From the NCBI RefSeq assembly GCF_042682745.1, contig NZ_JBHUIO010000005.1, positions 496,001-560,000 on the forward strand: 64,000 bases of DNA, read 5' to 3'. Position numbers and translations under genes: made by a program. The notes under the pieces were generated by a model. It worked only from the letters and a program-made list of their open reading frames with translations. It ran no database searches and was not told the origin of the DNA. Position 1 is the stretch's first letter; each line of letters opens with the position of its first letter. This DNA comes from Tumebacillus_A lipolyticus. Its GTDB lineage: Bacteria; Bacillota; Bacilli; Tumebacillales; Tumebacillaceae. Shown piece by piece: positions 41,808 through 50,695 of this stretch.

Positions 41808-44800
41808 TTAGACGGTCGTTTTTTGCTGATACGCTTCATACATCGCGAGCAGCTCTTTGACCAGCTCGGCCATCGAGACCTCTTTGGCAAGCACCGGATG
41901 CAGATTCAGCACGATCACAAACTGCTCTTCCGCCTTTTGGATCAGGTAGAATCGCACCGTCTCCTTCTCCGGGTCGAGCGGCTTGCTGTGCTCCGCCTGC
42001 AGGATCTCCTGCACTTTCGCCTCGATCTCCTGCTCGGCAAGTCCGATCAGGTAGATCACCTGCAGCGGGTTCCAGCGCAGCTCCTGCACGCGCTTCTCCA
42101 GCGCTTCGTCTCCGCCGGTCAGCACGGTGCGCAGCACCTCATGTTGAGCGAACAGGTCTTGCACCGCCCGCTCCATCGCTTCCAGGTGCACCGCCTGCGT
42201 CAGCGGTTCCACATGGGGCGAGTTGGTATGCGTCTGCTTCGGTGCTGGCGCTGGCGCTTGCTCCGCCTGGCGATTCGAACCGCGACGGCGCGGGACGGCT
42301 GTGATCTCCGGCGCTTTCGCTTGGCGAGTCAGGCGCTGGATCTCATGAACCTCAGTGCCATCCAGCGTCCCCTGCTCCCGCGCCTGCAGCAACTCCGCCG
42401 TAAATTCGGCGACGGTCGGACTTTCAAACAGGATGCGCAGCGGCACGCCCACTCCATACTCCTCCGAGATGCGGGAGACCACCTGTGTCGCCATCAGCGA
42501 GTGTCCACCGAGCGCAAAGAAGTTGTCATGAATGCCCACCTTTTCAAGGCGCAACACTTCGGCAAAGATCTGCGCCACCTTTTCCTCTTCGGGGGTGCGC
42601 GGCGCGACATAGTCGTTGCGCTTGTTCAGCGCGCCTTCTGGCGACGGCAGCTTTTTGCGATCCACTTTGCCGTTTGGCGACAGCGGCAATTCCTCAAGCA
42701 AGACGAGGAACGAGGGAAGCATGTAATCGGGCAGATGCTTGCGGAGCGAGGTTCTGAGCTCCTCTTCCTGCAGCGTGATCCCCTGCTCTGGCACCACATA
42801 TCCGACCAATCGCTTGTCGCCGCTCGCTTCCTGTGCCACCACCACGCATTGACGAACGCCTGGCAGATGGCCGAGCACCGTCTCGATCTCGCCGATCTCG
42901 ATGCGGAAGCCGCGAATTTTCACCTGTTGGTCGATGCGACCCATAAACTCAAGCGTTCCGTCTGCCAGCCAGCGCACCAGGTCGCCCGTTCTGTACAGGC
43001 GCCCAAACGGCGTCTCGACAAACTTCTCTGCGGTCAGCTCCGGGCGATTCAGATAGCCGTTCGCCAGACCGTCGCCGCCTGTCAGCAGCTCGCCAGGCAC
43101 GCCGACCGGCACCGGCTGCAGGTGGCGGTTCAACACGTAGGCGGTCGTGTTGGCGATCGGACGTCCGATCGACACCGTGCTGCCCACATCCGCCTCGCTC
43201 GTCATCGTGTGACAGGAGGTGAAGGTGGTGTTTTCGGTCGGGCCGTATCCGTTGATCATCGTGACGTTTGGCAGCTCGTGGAGCACTCTCTTCACATGGG
43301 GCACCGAGAGCACATCGCCGCCTGCCAGCAGGTATCGAATGCCTTTCAGGTCTTCCATTCGGTACTCGACCATCTGGTGGAACAGGCCTGCCGTCAACCA
43401 GAGCACGGTGACGCCGTACGCTTGGATCGAGCGCCCCATATCTTCCAGCGAAGGCTGTCCGGCTGGCAGCAGCGCCAATTTGGCACCGTTGAGCAACGGA
43501 CCCCAGATGTCAAAGGTCGCCACGTCAAACGAGAAGGTGGCCGCCTGCAAAAATACCTGATCGGCTGTAAACGGCATGTAGTTGGTGTTCTTGACCAAGC
43601 GCACGACACCGCGCTGTGGCACGACCACCCCTTTCGGGCGACCGGTCGAACCGGACGTGTAGATCACATAGGCCAAGTTGTCCTGCGTGGTCGTGCAAGC
43701 AGGATTGTCGGTGCTCTTTCCGGCGAAAGAAAGCCAGTCACGGTCGAGGCAGATCACTTTCGCGCCTTGCGCCGGCAATTTATCTGCGAGCGAAGACTGC
43801 GTGATCAGCACCGGTACCTGCGTGTCCTCCAACATGTAGGCGATGCGATCTTGCGGATAGTTCGAATCGATCGGCACGTACGCACCGCCCGCCTTGATGA
43901 TGCCGAGGAGCGCGATGATCATCTCCAGCGAGCGATCGATGCACAGGCCGACGAGCACATCGGGGCCGACGCCCAGCTCTTGCAGATAGTGGGCGATCTG
44001 GTTGGAGCGCTCGTTCAGCTGGCGGTAGGTCAGCCACGAGCCGCCATAGACCAGCGCCACCGCATCTGGCGTCGCTGCCACCTGCTCCTCGAACAGCTGT
44101 TGCATCGAGCGATCTTTCGGATAGTCGGTCGCCGTGCGATTCCACAGATCGACCACCTGCACGCGCTCCGCTTCGGTCAGCAGGGACAGGTCGCCAACGC
44201 GCCGCTCCGGATCGGCGGCGAGCGCCGTCACGAGCGTCTCGAAGTGTGCGATCATCCGCTCGATCGTCTCCGCGTCAAACAGGTCGGTGTTGTATTCGAA
44301 CGTGCCTCCGACAGCGCCTTCCAGATCTTCTGACATCAAGAGCGACAGGTCGAACTTGGAGGTCGTTCCCGAATCCTCGACCGGATCGAAGGTGAGACCT
44401 GCGATCTCCACTTTGCTCTGCTGGAAGTTTTGCAGGCCGAACAGCACTTGGAACAGCGGCGAACGGCTGAGATCGCGATCCGTTTCCAGCTCTTCGACGA
44501 TCCTTTCAAACGGCATGTCCTGATGCGCATACGCGCCGAGCGCCGTCTCTTTGGCGCGACCGATCAGTTCGAGGAACGTCGGGTTGCCCGACAGATCGGC
44601 TCGCAGTGCCAGCGTGTTGACGAAGAAGCCGATGATCGATTCGGTGTCCTGACGATTGCGGTTGGCGATCGGTGTGCCGACCGCAAAGTCTTCCTGACCC
44701 GTGTAGTGCATCATCAGCGAATTGAACGCTGCCAGCAGGGTCATGAACAGGGTAGCACCTTGCTGTTGGCTGATCGCGATCAGCTTGTCGCTCACCTCTC

Positions 44801-47800
44801 GGGGCAGGCGGAACCTGATGTGCGACCCTTTGTGCGTCTGCATCGCAGGGCGCTGGCGGTCGGTCGGCAGCTGCAGCGGAGGCAGGTCGCCGCCGAGCGC
44901 CTCTCTCCAGTAGTCGAGATGCTCGCCGAGCTCCTCCTGCAAAAACTTCCGCTGCCAGACAGCAAAATCTGCATATTGCAAAGGTAGCGGTGGCAAGCTC
45001 GGCTCGTTGCCGCTCATCAGGCTGTCGTACATCTGGGTCAGTTCGCGGGTCAAGATCCCGCGCGACCAGCCGTCGGAGATGATGTGATGCAGGGTGAGCA
45101 GCATGACGTGCTCCCGCTCGGACAGCTTGAGCAGCTGATAGCGGATCAGCGGCCCTTTGCGCAGGTCGAACGGCGTATCATTTTCGGCTGTCACCAGACG
45201 GGAGACTTCCGCTTCCCGCGCGTCCCCGTGCAGATGTTGAAGATCGACGATCGGAAGCGGCGTCCACTCCGCCTGATGAATCACCTGCTCCGGCTCGCCC
45301 GCACCGTCGGAGAACGTGGTGCGGAACGATTCGTGGCGCTTGATCATCTCGTTGAGCGCACGTTCAAACTTATCGTGGTGCAGCTCTCCGGTCAGGCGCA
45401 CCGCGTAGGGGATGTTGTAGGCGGTCAGCCCTGGGATCAGCTGCTCCAACACCCACAGGCGCTGTTGCGAGAACGACAGCGGAATCTTGGTCTCGCGAGC
45501 AACCGCTTCGATCGGCGCTTCTGCGGCAGAAGGCGCCACATTCTCATGGAGCAACGCCTCTGCGCGCAGCGCGAGGTCGGTGACGGTCGGCGCTTCGAAC
45601 AGCATGCGCAGCGGCATTTTGACCCCGAACTCCTTGTTCACGCGGGAGACGACCTGCGTCACCATCAGCGAGTGGCCGCCGAGGTCGAAAAAGTTGTCCT
45701 TGACGCTCACCCGCTCGACGTGGAGGACTTCCTCCCAGATGCTTGCGATTCGCTCTTCGAACTCTGTCGATGGCGCGATGTACTCGTTTTGCTCCATCAT
45801 CTCCGCCTCGGGAGCGGGCAGAATGCGGCGATCGATCTTGCCGTTTGCGGTGAGCGGAATCGCGTCCAGATAGACGAACACAGCCGGAACCATGTAGTCG
45901 GGCAAGATCTCCTTCAGGTAGTTGCGCACATCGGACGTGCCGCCTTCGACCCCTTCGTTTTTGACCAGGTAGGCGACCAAGCGGCGATCGCCCGGAACAT
46001 CTTCCCGCGCCATCACCACGTTCTCCTTGACCAGCGGATGTTGACCGATCACCGTCTCCACCTCGCCGAGCTCGACGCGGTACCCGCGAATCTTCACCTG
46101 CGTGTCTGCGCGGGTCAAGAACTCCAAGCGCCCATCCGGATGGCGTTTTGCCAAGTCGCCTGTCCGATAGAAGCGCGCATTCGGATCAGGCTGGAACGGG
46201 TCTTGCAAATAGCGCTCTGCCGTCAGATCGGGTCGCTTGATATAGCCGCGCGTGATCCCGGCCCCGCCAAAATACACCTCGCCTGCCACCCCATAGGGCA
46301 CAGGTTGCAGATGTTTGTCCAAGACATAGACCTGCACATTGCCGAGCGGTCGCCCGAGCGGCACGGTGACCGTCTGGCGCATCGCCTGCTCTTTTTCCAC
46401 CTTGTAGACGACGCCTGCGATCGTGACCTCAGTCGGCCCATAGTGGTTGATCAGCCAGACATCATCCCTGTATTGCTCGACGCGCTCGATCATGTCCCAG
46501 CGCAGCGTCTCCCCGCCGACGACCGCCCCTTTCAGCGGCAATACTTTCAGCGGCTGTGTCGCCATCAGCGCCGCCAAGTGGGTCGGCACGATCTTCAGGC
46601 AGTCGACCGGATGCTTCTCAAAGTATTCGGCCATCAGATCTGGGTCGGTCAGCCGATCCTGTGCGATGATGTGCAGCGTGCCCCCGCGGCAGAGCGCCGG
46701 GAAGATCGCCGTGTGACCTACGTCGGCCGACAGCGTCGACACGTTGCCATAGCTCGCCCCATCGCCAAGCTGTGCCACTTCCTCGATCGCATACAGGTAG
46801 TTGAGCAGGTTGCGATGTTCGACCTGCACGCCTTTTGAGCGCCCGGTCGAGCCGGACGTAAAGATCAGGTAGACCAAGTTTTCCAGCGTCGCCTCGTTCG
46901 GCAAGTTCGAACGGCTGTTGTTCGCAACATCGCCCCACTGCGCATCGAGGCGGAACACGCGGGCGTTGTGCTCCGGCAACAGATCGGCGAGCGACTCTTG
47001 GGTCAGAATGACCGGCACTTCCGAATCTTCCATCATAAAGCCGATGCGATCTTTCGGGAACGCCGGATCGAACGCGACGAACGCACCGCCCGCCTTTAAG
47101 ATCGAGAGCAGGGCGACGATCATGTTCGGCGAGCGCTCCAGATAGATGCCGACGACCGACTCCGGGCCGACTCCATCTTGCTTCAGCAGGTGTGCCAGCT
47201 GGTTGGCCCGCTCGTTCAACTCGCGATAGGTCATCTGCTCCTCTTCATACTGGATCGCGATCGCATCCGGGTTGGCAGCTGCGCGCGCTTCGAACAGCTG
47301 ATGCACCAGCTGATCGGTCGGGAAATCGCGCTTCGTCTGGTTGCAGCCGTGGGTCAGATCATACTGCTCCTCAGCGCTGAGCATCGGAAGCTTGGAGATC
47401 GCCACATCCGGGTTGTTCACGACCCCTTCCAACAGGCGCAGATAATGTTTGAGCATCCGCTCGATCGTCGCTCGCTCGAACAGGTCTTTGCTGTACTCGG
47501 CGACCATAACCGGCTCCCCTTCCTTATGGTCGAGGGTGAACATCAGGTCAAACTTCGCCGAGTCGCGCTGCACCTCGATCGTTGAGAGCTTCACATCGCG
47601 CAGGGTGAGCGTCGGCATCGAAACGTTTTGCACGACGAACATCGTCTGGAAGAACGGGTTGCTGACATTGCGGTCCGGCTTCAGCTCCTCGACCAGCTTT
47701 TCAAACGGCATCTCCTGGTAGGTGTAAGCGTCGAGCGTCACTTGGCGCACGCGGTCGAGCAGTTCGCGGAACGTCGGATCGTCAGACAGGTCGGTGCGAA

Positions 47801-48755
47801 GCACCAGCGTGTTGACGAAAAATCCGATCATGTGCTCGATGCCCGGCTGCTTGCGCCCGGCGATCGGCGTTCCGACCGCGAGATCATCCTGGCCGGTGTA
47901 GCGATACAAAAACGCCTTGTAGGCGGCGAGCATCGTCATGAACAGCGTCGAGCCTTTAAACTGCTTGGTCAGCTCGTTCAGCCGTTCCATCAGGTGTGGC
48001 GGCATGTGCACCAGCACGCGCCCGCCATCGGGGCTGGCCACAGCTGGGCGCGGGCGGTCGAGCGGCAACTGCAAGGGCGCGATCTCCACGCCGAGCTGCT
48101 CCCGCCAGTATTGCATGTGCTTCTCATAGACCGCGCCGGAAAACCAATCCCGCTGCCACGACGCGTAGTCCGCATATTGGATGTTCAGCGGCGGAAGCGG
48201 TGACGGTCTGCCGTCGAGGAACGCTTCGTAGAGCGCCGCCAGCTCGCCGATCATCACCGCCATCGACATGCCGTCCGAGATGATGTGATGCTTGACGAAG
48301 AGGAGCACATGCTCCTGATCCCCGAGCTTGAGCAGCGTGCTGCGCAACAGCGGCCCTTTTTCGAGGTCGAACGGCGCGTTCGCTTCCACTCTGGACAGCT
48401 CCGCCACCTTCTCCTGTTGCTCCTTCGCTGTGAGGTGTTGCAAGTCGAGCATCGGAATGCGCACGCGCGCCTCCGAAGCGATCACCTGGAACAGCTCGCC
48501 ATCATCCATCACAAACGTCGTGCGCAACGTCTCGTGGCGGTCGATGATCTCCTGCAAGCTCTTTGTCAACGCATCCACATTCAGAGACCCTTCAAAGCGA
48601 ACGGCAGTCGGCATGTTGTACATCCCGCTGTCCTCGTTCATCTGGTTGATCAGCCACATCCGATTTTGCGCGAACGAGGCGGGGAATTCGTAATACTCGA
48701 TCCCCTCACCGTCGTTTTTCAGCAATAATTCGTCCTGTTTCGTCGTTTCTGCCAT
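41808..48755 (-). CDS. Two-module nonribosomal peptide synthetase C-A-T-C-A-T with truncated C-like tail
   Basis: 2315 residues. Module 1 has condensation about 20-450 (HHIISDG at 156-162), adenylation 480-985 (IFTSGSTGRSKG) and carrier serine about 1029 (GGHSLM). Module 2 has condensation 1090-1500 (HHIISDG about 1223), adenylation 1550-2040 and carrier serine about 2086. Aligning by eye to the GrsA pocket gives DVTKVGHIAK for A1 (close to the aspartate code DLTKVGHIGK) and DVFWLGGTFK for A2 (close to the valine code DAFWIGGTFK). A Pro/Ala-rich linker leads to a half-length C-domain remnant. There is no epimerase, thioesterase or reductase domain. ATG at 48755 with AAGGAGG upstream. Glutamate mutase genes lie upstream on the same strand. 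Confidence 0.93.
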   Translation of the reverse strand: MAETTKQDELLLKNDGEGIEYYEFPASFAQNRMWLINQMNEDSGMYNMPTAVRFEGSLNVDALTKSLQEIIDRHETLRTTFVMDDGELFQVIASEARVRIPMLDLQHLTAKEQQEKVAELSRVEANAPFDLEKGPLLRSTLLKLGDQEHVLLFVKHHIISDGMSMAVMIGELAALYEAFLDGRPSPLPPLNIQYADYASWQRDWFSGAVYEKHMQYWREQLGVEIAPLQLPLDRPRPAVASPDGGRVLVHMPPHLMERLNELTKQFKGSTLFMTMLAAYKAFLYRYTGQDDLAVGTPIAGRKQPGIEHMIGFFVNTLVLRTDLSDDPTFRELLDRVRQVTLDAYTYQEMPFEKLVEELKPDRNVSNPFFQTMFVVQNVSMPTLTLRDVKLSTIEVQRDSAKFDLMFTLDHKEGEPVMVAEYSKDLFERATIERMLKHYLRLLEGVVNNPDVAISKLPMLSAEEQYDLTHGCNQTKRDFPTDQLVHQLFEARAAANPDAIAIQYEEEQMTYRELNERANQLAHLLKQDGVGPESVVGIYLERSPNMIVALLSILKAGGAFVAFDPAFPKDRIGFMMEDSEVPVILTQESLADLLPEHNARVFRLDAQWGDVANNSRSNLPNEATLENLVYLIFTSGSTGRSKGVQVEHRNLLNYLYAIEEVAQLGDGASYGNVSTLSADVGHTAIFPALCRGGTLHIIAQDRLTDPDLMAEYFEKHPVDCLKIVPTHLAALMATQPLKVLPLKGAVVGGETLRWDMIERVEQYRDDVWLINHYGPTEVTIAGVVYKVEKEQAMRQTVTVPLGRPLGNVQVYVLDKHLQPVPYGVAGEVYFGGAGITRGYIKRPDLTAERYLQDPFQPDPNARFYRTGDLAKRHPDGRLEFLTRADTQVKIRGYRVELGEVETVIGQHPLVKENVVMAREDVPGDRRLVAYLVKNEGVEGGTSDVRNYLKEILPDYMVPAVFVYLDAIPLTANGKIDRRILPAPEAEMMEQNEYIAPSTEFEERIASIWEEVLHVERVSVKDNFFDLGGHSLMVTQVVSRVNKEFGVKMPLRMLFEAPTVTDLALRAEALLHENVAPSAAEAPIEAVARETKIPLSFSQQRLWVLEQLIPGLTAYNIPYAVRLTGELHHDKFERALNEMIKRHESFRTTFSDGAGEPEQVIHQAEWTPLPIVDLQHLHGDAREAEVSRLVTAENDTPFDLRKGPLIRYQLLKLSEREHVMLLTLHHIISDGWSRGILTRELTQMYDSLMSGNEPSLPPLPLQYADFAVWQRKFLQEELGEHLDYWREALGGDLPPLQLPTDRQRPAMQTHKGSHIRFRLPREVSDKLIAISQQQGATLFMTLLAAFNSLMMHYTGQEDFAVGTPIANRNRQDTESIIGFFVNTLALRADLSGNPTFLELIGRAKETALGAYAHQDMPFERIVEELETDRDLSRSPLFQVLFGLQNFQQSKVEIAGLTFDPVEDSGTTSKFDLSLLMSEDLEGAVGGTFEYNTDLFDAETIERMIAHFETLVTALAADPERRVGDLSLLTEAERVQVVDLWNRTATDYPKDRSMQQLFEEQVAATPDAVALVYGGSWLTYRQLNERSNQIAHYLQELGVGPDVLVGLCIDRSLEMIIALLGIIKAGGAYVPIDSNYPQDRIAYMLEDTQVPVLITQSSLADKLPAQGAKVICLDRDWLSFAGKSTDNPACTTTQDNLAYVIYTSGSTGRPKGVVVPQRGVVRLVKNTNYMPFTADQVFLQAATFSFDVATFDIWGPLLNGAKLALLPAGQPSLEDMGRSIQAYGVTVLWLTAGLFHQMVEYRMEDLKGIRYLLAGGDVLSVPHVKRVLHELPNVTMINGYGPTENTTFTSCHTMTSEADVGSTVSIGRPIANTTAYVLNRHLQPVPVGVPGELLTGGDGLANGYLNRPELTAEKFVETPFGRLYRTGDLVRWLADGTLEFMGRIDQQVKIRGFRIEIGEIETVLGHLPGVRQCVVVAQEASGDKRLVGYVVPEQGITLQEEELRTSLRKHLPDYMLPSFLVLLEELPLSPNGKVDRKKLPSPEGALNKRNDYVAPRTPEEEKVAQIFAEVLRLEKVGIHDNFFALGGHSLMATQVVSRISEEYGVGVPLRILFESPTVAEFTAELLQAREQGTLDGTEVHEIQRLTRQAKAPEITAVPRRRGSNRQAEQAPAPAPKQTHTNSPHVEPLTQAVHLEAMERAVQDLFAQHEVLRTVLTGGDEALEKRVQELRWNPLQVIYLIGLAEQEIEAKVQEILQAEHSKPLDPEKETVRFYLIQKAEEQFVIVLNLHPVLAKEVSMAELVKELLAMYEAYQQKTTV

Positions 48756-49117
48756 CACATGAGGCCTCCTTTTTATGGAAAACAGATTTATCTCTTTATC
48801 CATATTGAAAACTAACATTTACATTTTAGAAATCATACAAACTGCTTTCTATGAGCGCTAAATAATTCCTCCTTCATTTCGAAAGTTTTCATCTATTTAT
48901 CTAAATCAAATTGGAAAAATGAAATATTTTGATTTGGGTAGCTCACTTTGCGTACTCAAATATAAGAAGATTTAATTTTCTTATTTTTCTATTTATCACG
49001 CAAAGCGAACCGCTTTATCACGTAAAACGAACTGCGCTCCTCGCCCCGACCTTTCTATGCTGCCGCTCGATCTGACCATCGATGAAAGCTTGGGAGGGAC
49101 AACTTCATCCCTGCTCT
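48756..49117. other. Long AT-rich leader region upstream of the NRPS
   Basis: About 360 bases, strongly AT-rich, between the NRPS start and the inverted repeat behind glmE. It holds the tandem repeat annotated at 48992-49035 and an inverted copy of its ACGCAAA core at 48947-48953. The promoter should be here, but I cannot assign -35 and -10 boxes. No convincing gene is present. Confidence 0.55.
48992..49035. repeat. Two 22-bp tandem direct repeats upstream of the NRPS
   Basis: Units 48992-49013 and 49014-49035 match at 18 of 22 positions (TTTATCACGxAAAxCGAACxGC). TTTGCGT at 48947-48953 is the complement of the ACGCAAA core. Position and 22-bp phasing (two helix turns) suggest a regulator binding region. 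Confidence 0.65.
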
Positions 49118-49199
49118 GAAAATCAAAAGGGCCTCCTAAAAGCAGTAGGTTCATTTCGGACACGCCAATGACCACTTTGGAAGGAGGCCTTTCATTTTC
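49118..49199 (-). repeat. Long imperfect inverted repeat behind glmE, possible terminator
   Basis: Arms 49118-49137 and 49182-49199 share GAAAAT and AGGCCTCCT, with two one-base insertions in the left arm. The loop is 44 bases. On the minus strand the stem is followed by TTTTGATTTTC, so it can end the glutamate mutase transcript. The ordered arms could also be the ends of a decayed small mobile element. Confidence 0.6.
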
Positions 49200-49222
49200 A
49201 CCGAGCTGCTGATCGATCCGCT

Positions 49223-50695
49223 CTATCTCCTGCTGGTGCTGATCACCTTCTCCGGCCGTCCGACCAGCGTCCCTTTGCTCACCGCATAGATGTCATCGAT
49301 GACCATCTGAAACGACACCGGGCGCCCTTCGAAGCGCGCGCGCTCCTCCAGCAGCGCGCGGTTGTGATCTTTGATCTCCTGCGTGAAGGGGAGGTTGCCA
49401 AACTCCAGATAGCGAATCGCGCCCGAGTTGTCGCGAGCGGGCAACATCTTCCCGGCGTTGTGCTGGCTGGGTGCGAACGGCACATCGAGCACGCCCGCTT
49501 GAAACGCTCTGACCGCCCCGATCGCATAATCGCCTTCGCCGAGCTCGTGCACCTTGTCGAGCAAGCATTTCGTCTCCGCCCGGATCAACTCCATCTCCGC
49601 CTCCAGCGCGGGAGATGGCGCCATCCGCTGCCCGCGCAGCATGCGCAGCGTCTGTTGCGTGGCCAAGATGCCCTCCGCATTCGCCTCTTTCGTCGGGACG
49701 CCGGCCGCTTCGTGCGGCGTTTTGACGATCACTTTCGTCGCCCCTGCCAACGCTGCCGCCTGCGCCCCGAGGCAGACCACGCCGAACGCCTGCGCCTCAT
49801 CCTGCGGGAATCCGCCCATCCACTGGTGGAACACGGTCGTGACCTCCACCTCGTAGCCGCCGTCGCGGAAATACTCCTCCGCCTGCTGTTCCAGCACCCG
49901 AATGGCTGCCACATCCTGCAGCAGATGTCCGCCTTGTCCGTAGCCGAGGGTCAAGCTCTTCACCCCTTGCTCCGCCGCGAGCAACCCTTCGAGGATCATC
50001 ACCGCATTGGACATGCTCGGCGGCACCAGCGTCCCGGTCAGCGGGCCGAACGGCTCGCGGTTGATCCGCACGCCCATCTCCTCATACAGGCCGACCAAGC
50101 GGTCGCAATACTGCCAGTCGAGCAAGGAGCGCTCCAGGCTGACGCTTTTCGCATAGGGGATGTTGTACGAGATCCCACCGCCTTCGTTCGACGTCCAACC
50201 GGAGGCGAGCACGATCTCCGACAACAACCGCGCATCCGGCGTGCCGTGGCGCGCCTGCAGCGGCAGGCCGACCGCTTCAAACAGCGCGCGGCAGCCCTCC
50301 ACGCCGTGGTTGACCGCCGGAAAGCCGTTGAGCATCGAGCGACCGGTCGCCTTGCTCTCCTCGATGCCGACGATGCACTCCCGATAGCGGTTTTGTCGCG
50401 TGTAGCTGTCGATCGTCACCGGAAGCAGATCGGCACCGCCCACCTGCTGCAGGTGAAGCAACAGCTCGATCTGTCCCTCGACGGTCGCCACTCCCGCCCG
50501 CGGTTGCGCGAGCGTGATGCCCGCCTCCTTCGCGCCCAGCAGCGCGTCAGCAAACCGCTTTGCCAGCGGCACGGAGCGCTGATATTCGACCGCTCGCTCC
50601 AGCGCGAGGTTGTGACCTGTCTCCCACTGTTTGAGCACCCCATCGCGCACCGCTAAAAACTGATCGGCGCTCCATTTGACATTTTTAAGCTCCAT
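49223..50695 (-). CDS. glmE: Glutamate mutase (methylaspartate mutase) epsilon subunit
   Basis: 490 residues, the full length of GlmE/MutE. Visible segments are QPRAGVATVEGQIELLLHLQ, VTIDSYTRQNRY, the NHGVEGCR motif, SNEGGGISYNIPYAK, and HQWMGGFPQDEAQAFGV. Together with GlmS and adenosylcobalamin it converts L-glutamate to L-threo-3-methylaspartate. It overlaps glmL by 11 bases and is the last gene of the glm operon. In clostridia the next gene is methylaspartate ammonia-lyase. Here it is an NRPS with an aspartate-like adenylation domain, which favours a biosynthetic role. Confidence 0.95.
   Translation of the reverse strand: MELKNVKWSADQFLAVRDGVLKQWETGHNLALERAVEYQRSVPLAKRFADALLGAKEAGITLAQPRAGVATVEGQIELLLHLQQVGGADLLPVTIDSYTRQNRYRECIVGIEESKATGRSMLNGFPAVNHGVEGCRALFEAVGLPLQARHGTPDARLLSEIVLASGWTSNEGGGISYNIPYAKSVSLERSLLDWQYCDRLVGLYEEMGVRINREPFGPLTGTLVPPSMSNAVMILEGLLAAEQGVKSLTLGYGQGGHLLQDVAAIRVLEQQAEEYFRDGGYEVEVTTVFHQWMGGFPQDEAQAFGVVCLGAQAAALAGATKVIVKTPHEAAGVPTKEANAEGILATQQTLRMLRGQRMAPSPALEAEMELIRAETKCLLDKVHELGEGDYAIGAVRAFQAGVLDVPFAPSQHNAGKMLPARDNSGAIRYLEFGNLPFTQEIKDHNRALLEERARFEGRPVSFQMVIDDIYAVSKGTLVGRPEKVISTSRR

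Noticed and set aside
41823..44333. An 836-residue open frame on the plus strand opposite the NRPS
   Set aside because: It is the antisense shadow of the NRPS second module, His/Arg/Gln-rich with no domain and no ribosome binding site.
45084..46838. A 584-residue plus-strand frame opposite NRPS module 1
   Set aside because: Antisense shadow caused by high G+C content. The NRPS motifs on the other strand are continuous.
49148..49193. A 14-codon minus-strand frame inside the inverted repeat behind glmE
   Set aside because: It begins within the hairpin arm, has no ribosome binding site and encodes nothing recognisable.
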